The notes below the pieces were generated by a model, which was not told the DNA's origin, made no database searches, and saw only the letters and a program-made list of their open reading frames with translations. This document shows, one piece after another, positions 49,057 through 60,360 of a DNA stretch of 64,000 nt (positions within the stretch are counted from its first letter, which is position 1; each line of letters opens with the position of its first letter). The stretch comes from Tubiluchus corallicola (taxonomy: Eukaryota > Priapulida > Priapulimorpha > Priapulimorphida > Tubiluchidae). Where the stretch lies: positions 174,954-238,953 of the forward strand of contig JAQGDQ010000360.1 in assembly GCA_030141605.1 (NCBI GenBank), written 5' to 3'. A program made the position numbers and the translations under genes.

Positions 49057-49566
49057 TGTAAATGGAAGTTTATTTCAGTTCATTATTTTATTTATTAGGT
49101 TGACCTGTATTGCGAACACTCGTATCCCATATCGCTAAACACCTATCTACACAACCAACGCCACAAAGCGCTGGGCCAACCCACAGGCTCCTTAGCCTGG
49201 GTATCTACCTTAGATACCACGAGAACTCTTTCTAACTGCGGAGGTTCAATGTTCTCGTCTTCCGACTCTAGGGTGGAGCCTAAACTCGAGGTCTCACGAT
49301 GAGTCGTATCGCTCTCCGTGCATCTCGATTTAGCACTTACTTCCGAGAGCTCACTAGCACTTTCACTTTTACTCTCTAAGTGGTTGCTGTTATTTACATT
49401 ATTACAATTATTCCTTCTAGTCAATTTATTATCATTTACAGTGCCGTCTGTCTCCAACAAATAATCTTGGCTCCAGTCGGGGGAGACGACCCGCTGGGGG
49501 CCTAGTAGTTTCCCTGTTGTGGCCTATGCTTAGGTACCGGTCCTCCTCTCTGGGGTTTTACTCCTA

Positions 49567-50561
49567 CCTGATGCTGGTGATCCTGCCATTCTTCAGGAGC
49601 CTTTCTCCTGGGTTTGGGGTCGCCTTTTCAGGTCTGTGGATACCTCCTGGGAGCACCAGCTGACACACTGGGCCTTCACTCTCGCTTTTCACTTCAGCTT
49701 CTACGTAATCGACTTCCGCCCTTAACTGATGCGCTACATGCCATCTTTTTAATCTCGTGATTTCTTGATTATTCTCATCCTCTCTACATCTGCTATAAGC
49801 TATTTCCAAGGTCTGATCATTTCTTAAAGATTCAATTAATACATCAGTCAAAAATTGCTGTGCTAAGGGCTGATCTATCTCTGAGGGTCTGTAGGCTAAT
49901 CGTGCATGATACCAGTTACGATCTACTAACTGTCGTAAAGACTCATGCTTTTTCTGCCTAAGATTCTTCAACTCTATCATGTACTTAGTGAGTTCGGCTC
50001 TATTTACATACCACTGTTCTAAGTAAGTCACAAATTGACTCCAACTTATACCTGACCAAACCTCACGGTTAGCATCTAGATACTGTGCGCAAGCACCTTC
50101 TACAGTCATGTACGCTAATCTCACACACACACACCACCTGCATTCTGAGAATCGGGTGAAATGCAGAACCCCCTTCGGGTAATACTTTGTATCCACCTCC
50201 TGAACTTTTCACTGCAATCAGTTTCTTGCCCCGTAAATTTCGGTAAGTCAGCCAAAGCACTACAAAGGGCCCATTGGTCCGTCATGGCGCCTATCTGAGT
50301 AGAAAGCCAACTGGCTCTTTCTACCATAGTGGGTACAGCCCCACTTGTTCGGTCTGAGGACCCAGCCTCAGGGTTAGGCGTATCTACGGGGAGGTTGCCG
50401 CTACTCTCAATACTCTATTCGTTATCTCTCATTCTTTTTACAATCACAGCATGTAGGGCCTGAATTTCAGGAGTCTGAACTTCCAGCCACCCAATAGGGA
50501 TGTTTCCGGATCTAATCCAGCCCTCTAGTTGGACTTCCGTAATGTCCTGGAGATCTGACAT
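49567..50561 (-). pseudogene. gag-like protein of an LTR retroelement, copy 1
   Basis: It starts at ATG 50561 (MSDLQDITEVQLEGW...), has in-frame TAG at 50417-50415, resumes at WALCSALADLPKFTGQETD, and shows a 2-nt CA slip in the (CA)n run near 50125. It then continues with WYVNRAELTKYMIELKNLRQ and KKHESLRQLVDRN. The Y-x(n)-L-x-x-L-R-Q-x-x-x-E-S-L pattern resembles the retrotransposon gag domain. No protease or pol gene was seen. Confidence 0.6.
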
Positions 50562-50887
50562 AATTACTCTCTTTTACAGTAACTTTTCGCAAAACAAAAT
50601 CTAAACAACAATACTACAGGCTGTTAACACCTCGATAATGATAAAACCACTTACCAATTTAGATCGCGGGTTGTAACTTCTTTCACTTTCAGATCCGCCC
50701 CTCTAAATGCTTCAATTTTCTCTTGACACGCCTCTACACTGCTACTGATTCCTTAAGGACTTTTACTTTCCACTTTCGGTATCTGAATAATACAGTGGAC
50801 TCAATATACACAATAACAATTCGCTTTCCAATTAAAACACAATTTGAAAAAGCACAAATTCGCAAAGCACTAAATCCTGGTCGGACG

Positions 50888-50888
<1 letters not shown>

Positions 50889-50929
<41 letters not shown>

Positions 50930-50965
50930 AAGAAAGCGAGAGAGAGAGAGAGAGAGAGAGAGAGG
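50889..50965. repeat. GA microsatellite
   Basis: About 75 bp of GAGAGA, placed where segmental copy 1 stops matching copy 2. Confidence 0.97.
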
Positions 50966-50984
50966 GGAGAAGAGAGAAAGCATA

Positions 50985-51150
50985 TAAGATTCGAGGCTAC
51001 AGCGCCGACGACGGCACCATTTGCGGCGATCTATACATCAAACGAAAGGTCTCGGTATAGTGTCATGCCATAGGGGGTTAATTGTTCGAATCGGGCCCAC
51101 CGAGAAGAACGGGGGGCGAAAAACCTCCAAAAATGGCCATTTGCTTGATT
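50985..51150. repeat. dispersed repeat, inverted match to 15150-15390
   Basis: It contains GATTCGAGGCTACAGCGCCG, AACGAAAGGTCTCG and CCAAAAATGGCCAT, the reverse complement of words in 15150-15390. Confidence 0.75.
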
Positions 51151-51439
51151 TGTGCAACTATTAAAAAAGTTGAGAAAAAATAAACTCGCAGATGAGGACG
51201 AAACGGTCTACAAAGTGTTTATAGTTTCACTCGGAGATATGTATACTAGACGAAACAGGGTGTATTTCGAAGTTCTTTTTCTACCCCTGTGCTGCCATTT
51301 GAAACATCCGTTGTCTTTGAGTTTAAGAAATTTCGCGGCTGTTCTAGGTATTGTTCTCATCCGCTGTTCTATACTGTGTCATAGAGTGTACTTGCAAATT
51401 ATATCTGTGAGCCTATTATAATCCAGGAAGCAGTAAGCA

Positions 51440-51930
51440 AAATTGTGTAGAATGTCCGTGCATTATTGATCAAGGGTGGATGGTAACAGCATTTGCTATA
51501 GCACACAGTATCGACTTTGCACAAAATTGTTTTGCATGGTTTTACTATGACGCAGTGCTGTTGGCGTTGGTGCTGTAGGTTGTCATTATTGATGTCGACA
51601 TCATCATCATAGTCATCAACATCATCATCACCATGTGATGTGGTGGGTGTCCTGTGAATGGTGTGCAGTGGGTGTTGTACTGTTGATGATGTGGTGGGGT
51701 GGTAAGGTATGTGAGGTATTGGTGGAGCAGTGTGGGTAGAGTGGCGTGGTATTGATGGTGTGGTGTGGGTTGTGGTGTAGGGTGGGTGGCGTGTTATGAG
51801 TGGTGCAGTGGGTTGGTGTGGTGTGGTGTGGGTGGTGTGTTGTGAGTGGAGTGTTGAGTGGTTGTATGGTGTGGTGTGGGTTGTTGTGAGTTTATATGCA
51901 AACTTTTTTGCGGGGTTTAGCTAGTTTTCT
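51440..51930. repeat. CCACA-type element in opposite orientation
   Basis: Read on the minus strand it follows the order of the units at 13168-14690: GCAAAAAAGTTTGC-like start, GGGTGGTG/CCACACC repeats, CATCATCATC run, and a unique tail with TTTGCACAAAATTGTTTTGC. It ends at about 51930 with GCGGGGTTTAGCTAG, the mirror of CTAGCCAAACCCCAC at 13168. Confidence 0.7.
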
Positions 51931-52218
51931 ATTAATATTAACAATCAAAAATGTCAGGCCACGCATGTATTTGTGGGGTTGTCGTTGTTAATTTTTTTTA
52001 GATTGTTTTCAGACTAAAAGAAAACTGTTTTTTAAATTACAGAATTTCAACAATGCCATCACAATGATAGTCGTGGAAACAATAAAGCAAAAATGACAAA
52101 TTCGAATGGAATAGAATTTCGAATGGAACTGTGTAACAAAGTGAGTTTTGGAGAAGAAAAGTGTCAATGAATATGCTGCAGTTAGCAATGAGGGAGCAAC
52201 ATTTCTTGATAAAGTGAC

Positions 52219-54711
52219 ATGGAATGCAAACTATTTGAAGTGCTGTTCTTACTTTTTACAATTGCGAGTTTCACCTTAGGTGAATACATAAAAGGGCGCA
52301 TCACACGCGGCAGAAAACCTGAAAAAGCATGCCTTCGTGCATATTATGACCAGGTCTACGAAATGACAGTTGCGGAAAAGTTATTTAAGAGAGGAAACAG
52401 AATGTATTTGGGTATTAGGGACTATTGGGGTACAAATAAACTAAACTATGGAGTACCTTACCTTACTGAAGCAACAATAAACGGTATCCGTACTGACCAT
52501 CAGTTGTTTTGGGCAGGAACTGACAGGTCATATCGAACAGTAACACCGGGTCCTTATATAGAGTACACGGCAAATACAAAAATTGAGGATTATCTGTTAC
52601 AATATAAACGTAATCAACTTCAACAAGAAAAACCAAAGCTTTTATTGAAGTTTAAATGCTTAGGATGCTATGAAGATATTAACTATTGGGGGAGTGTATA
52701 TAACTGTGATCCCAGCCGACCTGACCTTTGGAGTGAAATTACACTTATCCTTGTAATTGTGCCCGAGGATCAACATCCTCCTACATTCCCCGGCATCTAC
52801 CCCGGCAAGCAAGTATCTCTTGCTGAAGACACTCAAATTGGCTCGCAATTGTGGAAATTTCCCGCCAGAGACTTGGACGAATTTGCATATGCAAGGAATT
52901 TTATCATATGCCTGGGCGAACTTGTGAGACCACTTGGCAAATTTAACTGTACGGGAGAGGAATATTTTGAAGGTAAAACTATAGATAAGGATTTAATTTC
53001 TTATCAACGAACAAAGAAACTTGACTTAATTGTTTATCTGAAAAAGAAAGTACACTACAAATTCACAAAGAATCTCAAGTTAATTATCTGGGTGATACCC
53101 AAGACCAAGTTCGGACTACCACAAACTGATCCGACTGCTTGGCCATGTTTTAGACTGCCTACAAACTTTAGCGTTAATGTTCTTATAGATAATACAAATA
53201 ACGAGAATCCCAAATTTTCTCACTATCTGTATCAGGTCAGAGTGTATGAAGAAAGTTTTAGCGCACGACTGAAAGTTGAACAAGCAAAAATTAAAGCAAA
53301 TGACAAAGATGGACTAGGAAATGATGTGTTTTTCTCTTTTCCGTACCCAAGCCAAATGGAAAACAAATTTAAAATAGATGCAGCAAATGGTGAAATTACT
53401 ATTGCTAAGAATCTTACTACAGTAGCTGTTTACCACACTCTTGTTCAAGCGACAGAACCTGGTGTTGCTACACATTATGACAGAGCACTCTTGTCTATCG
53501 ACATCAGTCTAAATTCTGTAAAGTTCAAAAAAGAAAGTTTTTCAGTCGAAGTGTTTGATCACGAACGTGATGACACAATGATAATATTTGTGCCTGCTCT
53601 TATTGGTAATTCAGAAATGCCCCTCAGATATTCATTAGTAAATCCAAAACAGGATGTGGCGGTAAATGACTTTAGTTTAATCGTAAATAAACTGCAAAAT
53701 GCAAGTGCATCAATCTTAGGTCTGGTTAGAGCTTCAAAGCTAAATGAAGGCATTAAGGATCGCTATGAACTTGCTATATTGGTTCACAATACTGAAACAC
53801 ATAGGCAAGTAGGAACTGTTGATGTTACTGTTGATGTGAAAAATGCGGCACTGAAAAGTCCCAAGTTTATTCAAAATCCCTACGTGTTCAATAGTACAGG
53901 AGTTGCTGGATCATTTATTGGTCAAGTAAAAGCGACGTTTGAAACTCTCAATAATACGCTGATATTTTACTCAATTCTAAACTACAAAAATGTCGCTCGA
54001 ATTAAGTCCGAAGGAAAGATTACCCTGAATGCAGACGCAACAGGAAAGATGGCGATTGGCTTAAGTGCTTGCATAGCTGGATTAAATAGCAAAAATCGAT
54101 GTGGTTATGCTAAAGCAATAATTACATCACCGACTAAAGGAGACGCATCACACCTGCTACTGTCAAGCACAGGAAGTGTTTCTTCTGGACTTGTACTATT
54201 GATTCTAGTTATTGTGGTATTGTTTGGTGTAATAGTTGCACTATTGGTTTATCTGATCAGACAAAGAAAGTCGGACATTAGCAATAGTTCTGGTGACGAG
54301 ACAGAAAAGGAAGGTGAAGCAAAAGACGCTTCTGCCAAGGTTGTCAAAGCGGAGACGGATGCTGAAATAGTTGTCGATTCAATTAATGAAGAAGAAATGG
54401 AAGAGTTTGATGATACTGGTTTTACTTCAAGTCAAAATGTGTTAAAAAGATATGAAAAAGAAGATGGTGTGGAAACAGAAGATGAGTCACAAAAAAGAAG
54501 TGATGCAGAAAAGCATACCGATATTGAAGCTACTACTGTAAAAGAAGATGAAGCAAAAGAGCATGCTGAAACAAAGAATGATTCAATAAAAAGAAAAAAG
54601 GCGGACGTTGAGGTTACTTCTGTAGAGGAAGAAGAGATGGAAGATTCAGGAAATATTTTGGCAGGAACAATTGAGACGGTGTCAGGCGGTCTCATTGGAG
54701 GAAAGAATTAG
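52219..54711 (+). CDS. intronless cadherin-like type I membrane protein 2 (830 aa)
   Basis: A signal peptide (LFEVLFLLFTIASFTLG, residues 5-21) is followed by a unique N-terminal region with several Cys. About four cadherin-type repeats begin near residues 187 (HPPTFPG), 328 (NENPKF), 432 and 546 (SPKFIQNPY). Repeat 2 is best preserved: VYEESF, IKANDKDGLGNDVFFSF, KFKIDAANGEITIAKNL, YDRALLSI. A transmembrane helix spans about 653-680 (GLVLLILVIVVLFGVIVALL). The tail of about 150 residues is very acidic with scattered Lys and repeated E-A-x-x-V-x-E-E-x-x-x-E-like phrases. It aligns along the whole ectodomain with the protein at 19053-21302. AATAAA at about 54979 may be the polyadenylation signal. 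Single exon; adhesion or recognition role inferred. Confidence 0.88.
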   Translation: MECKLFEVLFLLFTIASFTLGEYIKGRITRGRKPEKACLRAYYDQVYEMTVAEKLFKRGNRMYLGIRDYWGTNKLNYGVPYLTEATINGIRTDHQLFWAGTDRSYRTVTPGPYIEYTANTKIEDYLLQYKRNQLQQEKPKLLLKFKCLGCYEDINYWGSVYNCDPSRPDLWSEITLILVIVPEDQHPPTFPGIYPGKQVSLAEDTQIGSQLWKFPARDLDEFAYARNFIICLGELVRPLGKFNCTGEEYFEGKTIDKDLISYQRTKKLDLIVYLKKKVHYKFTKNLKLIIWVIPKTKFGLPQTDPTAWPCFRLPTNFSVNVLIDNTNNENPKFSHYLYQVRVYEESFSARLKVEQAKIKANDKDGLGNDVFFSFPYPSQMENKFKIDAANGEITIAKNLTTVAVYHTLVQATEPGVATHYDRALLSIDISLNSVKFKKESFSVEVFDHERDDTMIIFVPALIGNSEMPLRYSLVNPKQDVAVNDFSLIVNKLQNASASILGLVRASKLNEGIKDRYELAILVHNTETHRQVGTVDVTVDVKNAALKSPKFIQNPYVFNSTGVAGSFIGQVKATFETLNNTLIFYSILNYKNVARIKSEGKITLNADATGKMAIGLSACIAGLNSKNRCGYAKAIITSPTKGDASHLLLSSTGSVSSGLVLLILVIVVLFGVIVALLVYLIRQRKSDISNSSGDETEKEGEAKDASAKVVKAETDAEIVVDSINEEEMEEFDDTGFTSSQNVLKRYEKEDGVETEDESQKRSDAEKHTDIEATTVKEDEAKEHAETKNDSIKRKKADVEVTSVEEEEMEDSGNILAGTIETVSGGLIGGKN

Positions 54712-55080
54712 TTGTTGTTATAAGTATAAATTAATGAAATAGAATATATTTGTTTTACAGTCCTTTCTTACATTTACCAGTTTTTAAAACATTGTGTAGT
54801 TGCTTTAGGTCAATTTACGTTTATCAGTTTTTTGAAACATATTCAGATATTGTTTTTGCTAGAAATTCTGAACCAACTAAATTTTCTTTGTTTTGCCTTT
54901 GTTACATTTTGATGCACTAGAGTTTGTGTAAGTTACATTCAATGAAATTTAATAGGCTTCTCAGTTTGGAGAAGTATGAGAAATAAACATCCATCATACT
55001 GTTACAGTTGTTCAAATGTTTTAGAGACGCAATAAAATTTTTCTGCATACTGATGTGATCTAATAGGAAGCTGCATGAAA
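54712..55080 (+). other. 3' flank of cadherin-like gene 2
   Basis: AT-rich untranslated-looking sequence. GAAATAAACATCC near 54977 and GCAATAAAATTT near 55029 are possible polyadenylation signals. Confidence 0.45.
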
Positions 55081-55099
55081 TGAATTACCGTTATCATAA

Positions 55100-55400
55100 T
55101 GTTGCGGACGCCTTACCCAGAGCCGCCAAGAGGCCGAGGACTGCGAAGAGTGTGGATGGTGTGTTGTGGGTGTTGTGCCGTGGATGGTGTAGTGGGGTGG
55201 TAGGGTACATGTGGTATTGATGAAGTGGTGTGGTATTGACGGTGTGGTGTGGGTGATGTGGTGTGGATAATCTGGTGGCGTGGTAGGGTACTGACGGTGT
55301 GGTGTGGCTGATGTGGTGTGGATAATTTGGCGGGGTGGTATGGTGTGGATGGTGTGGTGTAGAGTATGCGGAATGCGAACACAAAATAAACCCTACTGCA
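55100..55400. repeat. TGGTGTGG-type simple repeat, partial CCACA element
   Basis: Degenerate GGTGTGGTGTGG repeats resemble the interior of 51440-51930 but lack its unique flanks. Confidence 0.7.
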
Positions 55401-55639
55401 TGACCAATAGCGCCAAATCCTCAGAAAAGGACATTCTAACGACACTTGCCACAAAGCCCACAACACCCACCCCCGCACATAGAAAGGTCAAGTTGGAATC
55501 ATAAATTTGCACGCGTGTTGTCTTTTAAACTGCTACCAATTACATGGGATTTGCATTAGTGGGCTTCTAAACCACACCCATTGCTAACATTGGGAGAGGG
55601 GTACAAAATATGCTTTCGCAACAATGGTTTTGTTCATGT

Positions 55640-56040
55640 ATAGGCTGTATGTACTAGGCTGCGGATGGAAACGGGTAGATGGGCGAGACAGCCAAGGGAA
55701 AACAGGTTATGTCCTTGAGGGGACATTCAAACCAAGAAACACGTTATACAGACATGCCCCCTAACATCAAATATTAGAAACCGCTATGACAATGCAAACT
55801 TTGCTAATTTAACTCACTTCTTTGAGCATCCTAATTGTACATGATCAGTTATGAAATTTTGCAACTTTTGTGCTGATGTACCTTGTATGCATAACACTGT
55901 TTTAAGGCTATAACTTTGAGCAGGAAATATACGTAAAGTGACATTTGGACTAAAATCACTACTGTAGCATTTACCTCGTTCCTCGTGTATACAAGTAACT
56001 TGTTTTAGTCAATAAACTACATACATACATACATCTATTT
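55640..56040 (+). pseudogene. LINE 3' relic with ATAC tail
   Basis: LRMETGRWARQPRENRLCP matches the R-x-E-T-G-R-W ... R-x-C-x-x-C region near the end of LINE ORF2. Stops and a deletion remove the C-E-D-E-x-H part. Further on, NRYDNANFANLTHFFEH still looks like the terminal helix. The element ends AATAAACTACATACATACAT. Confidence 0.6.
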
Positions 56041-56638
56041 ATTGTTTACGACTACGAGAGCTACATAAACATAATCTGAATCTGAACAATGATCGGAAAT
56101 TGATTCTTGATGGATTATGAGTAGCTCCGTCTTGGTGTCATGCTCAAGGTGTAAAACGTATGCCAATTAAGTCATTTTGTTGGTCATTTTCTTGTCCCAT
56201 TCTCTGGACTAAATATTACTTGTACAACTTTAATAAGTTAAATTCTGCTTACTACACAGCTAAGGTAAAATGCAATCTACAATCTGTGAAGAAAATGATA
56301 TCATTTTAAAGGTATTTTGTTTAAATGTACTTGAAATCTTAGATGCCATGTTTTGAAATTTCATAATAGTTTATTAAAACATGTAATTAACAATTGTAAA
56401 CTTTTTATGTTCTAAAATGTCTGCCCATTGGAATGCAATTTTAATGTACTTTTAATGCGTGTGATTTTTGTAAGTAGTTTAACTAAATTCTGTTCTTATT
56501 TTTTCTGTAAATTGTAAGTTTTTGTTTTTATATTTAATTTTTTAGTAATACTGTATTTTTATGGCTTAAGACTATGTCTACGAGCTGAAATAAAGAATTA
56601 AAAAAACTAATAGTGCAAGGTAAAAGCTCATGACTTAC

Positions 56639-56812
56639 CTGCTGACCCCATGACACACATGACCTCCCCCACTACGAACCTCCATGCTGACATCTTTTAA
56701 CACGAGCCTCTTCACTGGTCGTTTGCACAGAACAAAATCGAACACCTTGTAACTCCAGCGTGTTATACATGTGCCGGGGCTCCATGCCCATGTCGTACAC
56801 TCCAGAGTTCAT
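56639..56812 (-). pseudogene. ABCG-transporter-like first exon with frame breaks
   Basis: From ATG at 56812 the minus strand encodes MEPRHMYNTLELQGV. A second frame then continues VKRLVLKDVSMEVRSG, and a third continues with E-V-M-C-V-M-G-S-A-G up to donor GCAG|GTAAGT at 56638. This is the start of the nucleotide-binding domain of ABCG half-transporters, just before the Walker A lysine. The second break is one extra G in a run of five. No exon carrying the Walker A G-x-G-K-T was found downstream. Confidence 0.6.
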
Positions 56813-57395
56813 GATTTCACTTGAAACAATTTAGAGCTTCCTGAAGTTAAACAATGCAATGAAGAGTAACTGACTCAACAGACACAAAGGTATATAATTG
56901 AGTATAAATAAACTTCATATGTCAATGTAATTACTGTGATTCTCGGATTGTTGTAACTAAATCAAACTGCAATAAAAACTGCATTTTGAAATATGGCTAG
57001 TAATGAGATGGTGGACCAAGACTAAAGCTATATTGTGTCCGGACAGATCTTAGCAACCAACCAAGTAACGTCTGTCCTATTCTATGTGAACGACAATAGC
57101 AGGGTGTTCCAGTTACAGTCCTTCAAAGAAAAATTCTCTTTCTAAAGTGACGTCACTGTAGTCACAGTCTAAAACAGTACGTTTCGCTAGAGTCTTTTAA
57201 TAAACGGCCGAATTTTTGAAAAGATTTTTTAGACATCACGTGACGAGACAAAACATAAAACTACAAATAAAGATGTCTATATCAATGTTTATGAATAACT
57301 TAGTATTACGTCATAACCTGCGCATGCGCAAGTACTCCGGTCACTGCATTTCTTGACAGTAAAAAAAGGTTGTTACATAATTATTGCTAACTTAC

Positions 57396-57462
57396 CAGCT
57401 AGCAGCCCATCCAGTAGTGATAAAACAACACAGCAAGATAAAACAACTTCTAAACACCACAT
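57396..57462 (-). CDS. orphan TTLL signal-peptide exon (copy D)
   Basis: It encodes the same 22 residues as 45385-45451, with one silent difference in the last Ala codon, and has an intact donor (G|GTAAGT). No TTLL exon 2 was found between it and the ABCG exon, so it is a fragment carried by the segmental duplication, or it is spliced to something unrecognised. Confidence 0.6.
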
Positions 57463-58650
57463 ATCTACACTAGTTTAGCTTTGATACAGAGTAAAACTTT
57501 GATATGTAAAGTTGAAGATACTCTACGTGTCTGGAAGAGCGACCATAAACAGTGAAAACTAATATGGTTGCTGTTCAGGTTACTTGCTTTCATTTTGTCA
57601 CACTGGGGTAAATCACATGGGGTAAACGAACTCAGGTGCGATGACAAATTTTGCCTGGCAGGCTTTTAACGTGTTATCTCTTCTAAGTTGCTACTGATCT
57701 TGTTCACTGTGCAATTGTAAAGAGTGTAGGTAGACTGTATATGTTAATGTAATCACTAACCAATTAACCATTACGTGTTTTGTTAACTACAGAATTAACT
57801 ACTGTGTAAATTATGTATGTTTTATTGCATAAGTTATATTGTACGTATAAAAAATGTGATAATGATCATGATAGTAGAAATAGTAATAGTAGAGTAATAG
57901 TAATAGAAATCTCGCCTAAATTATTTTTAGTTTAATGATTTTCACTTTTGACAGTTTGATTTTGCTTTCATTCTTTGGTTCATTCGATGGATTGAGTTTC
58001 TTTAAATTGAAATTCTGGTTTTGTAATTAATTTTGTTTCATCTCATTAACAATATTCATCTATTGTTTGCCATTTTCAATTTTAACACGATTTCAACTGA
58101 TTATGTTTGATATAACTACAGTTTAGCATTGCTTTCATTTCTGTTTCTTGGTTCTTCATTTTAAATTTCGCTTCTGTTTGTTAATTTTAATTTTGTTTCA
58201 CTGTATCTACTTGTATTTATTGTTTGCCATTTTCAATTTTAAACTTATTTGAACTCATTATGTTAATTTGTGTCAAGCTACCCTTATTTTTCTATTTGTT
58301 TTCAGATTGATAATTTATATTTCTTTATCTATGTCTACTTGACAGGTCATTCAATTTTCTCTAATTTTATATGAAGGTGGCTGACTTGGTGACTGTTTGT
58401 CTTTTCGCCACCCCGTCTTTTTTCTTTCTTATTATATTTTTGCTTTTGTTTATTGTCATCCTGTAAAATAATCAACGACAAATTATTTACTTACTTAGTT
58501 ACTTGCTTAATGTATGGCACAAAAAATCACAGACACCCAAAATCTTTCTTGTATTGCTACAATTTTATAAAAAACTTTTGATAACACGAAAAAGCTGTTA
58601 CTAGAATTTTAGGTGAAATTATTTTTTGTTGTTGTTGTTATTTTTTACAG

Positions 58651-59859
58651 AACACTACGGCTGCAATTGTCCACCAGGACCCTCAGGTCCCCCTGGTCCT
58701 AGTGGTGAAACTGGTCCATCATGTCCTAGCGGACCTTCTGAACCTCCTGGTTCCAGTGGCCCTTCTGGTGACACTGGACCAAGTGGTCCTTCAGGTCCTC
58801 CTGGTCCTTCTGGGCAACCAGGACCCTCTGTGCCTTAAGGATCTTCTGGCGAACCTGGTCCTTCTGGGCAACCAGGACCCTCTGTGCCTTAAGGATCTTC
58901 TGGCGAACCTGGTCCTTCTGGCCCACCTGGTCCTTCACGTCCTCCTGGTACTTCTGGGCAACCAGGACATTCTGGGCCTTCAGGATCTTCTGGCGAACCT
59001 GGTCCTTCTGGCCCACCTGGTCCTTCACGTCCTCCTGGTACTTCTGGGCAACCAGGACCCTCTGGGCCTTCAGGATCTTCTGGCGAACCTGGTCCTTCTG
59101 GCCCACCTGGTCCTTCACGTCCTCCTGGTACTTCTGGGCAACCAGGACCCTCTGGGCCTTCAGGATCTTCTGGCGAACCTGGTCTTTCTGGCCCACCTGG
59201 TCCTTCACGTCCTCCTGGTACTTCTGGGCAACCAGGACCCTCTGGGCCTTCTGGACCTGCTGGCCCCTGTGGTTCTTCAGGTCCATCTGGCCCACCTAGA
59301 CCTTCTGGTCCACCTGGCCCTTCTGGGCCTTCTGGGCAACCAGGACCCTCTGTGCCTTCAGGATCTTCTGGCGAACCTGGTCCTTCTGGCCCACCTGGTC
59401 CTTCAGGTCCTCCTGGTCCTTCTGGGCAACCAGGACCCTCTGTGCCTTCAGGATCTTCTGGCGAACCTGGTCCTTCTGGCCCACCTGGTCCTTCTGGCCC
59501 ACCTGGTCCTTCACGTCCTCCAGGTAGTTCTGGGCAACCAGGACCCTCTGGGCCTTCGGGATCTTCTGGCGAACCTGGTCCTTCTGGCCCACCTGGTCCT
59601 TCACGTCCTCCTGGTACTTCTGGGCAACCAGGACCCTCTGGGCCTTCTGGACCTGCTGGCCCCTGTGGTTTTTCAGGTCCATCTGGCCCACCTAGACCTT
59701 CTGGTCCACCTGGCCCTTCTGGGCCTTCTGGACCTAAAGGTATGAAAGGAATGAAAGGTCATAAAGGTGAACGAGGTTGGCCAGGCGCACCAGCGTTCAA
59801 ATTAAAAGCTGTTTTAAATTGTGAACATTCAATTGGTCCTGGATGTGGTAAACATGTCA
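58651..59859 (+). pseudogene. collagen-like exon, copy 2 (expanded, two nonsense codons)
   Basis: It shares acceptor, first triplets, Lys-rich [19 protein letters not shown] end and donor with copy 1. The 90-bp unit has been amplified, and the block containing GPAGPCG occurs twice. TAA codons at 58836-58838 and 58890-58892 arise from the same base change in adjacent units, so the repeat spread after the mutation. From 58893 to the donor the frame is open. The alternative-frame Leu/Val-rich ORF of 347 codons is a by-product of the repeat. Confidence 0.75.
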
Positions 59860-60360
59860 GTAAGTGCGTTATATCCGGACTATCGTTACCAAAATCATAG
59901 GATTCATTTTAAGACTAGATAGCTTATCAACCGTACTGCTCAAATCAAGCTGATAATGCACGTATTTGATTCCAATTCCGAAATGAAAAGAAATCCCGGG
60001 GCTAAGACCCTGTTTACATTTTGCTTATCCATTTATACAAAAGGATCGAAAGAAACATAAATATAAATAAGAGCGGAGTGCAGTTTTTGGTCACATGCTA
60101 TTTGTATAACTCTTGTATAAAAACAGCGAAAAGCAAAGGTCCCAGCACCGATCCCGGTGGTACACCTTTCGTTAAAAATTTGTCTTTACGCATGTTTTTG
60201 AATAAAATACGTGTAACTACACCCATGTATACATTCATTATAATTAGTTTATCAGTCTTTATATGCATTGTAAATGGAAGTTTATTTCAGTTCATTATTT
60301 TATTTATTAGGTTGACCTGTATTGCGAACACTCGTATCCCATATCGCGAAACACCTATCT

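Noticed and set aside
58702-59745. 347-codon Leu/Val-rich ORF across the collagen array
   Set aside because: It is an alternative frame of the Gly-X-Y repeat. The collagen frame has the proper acceptor, donor and composition.
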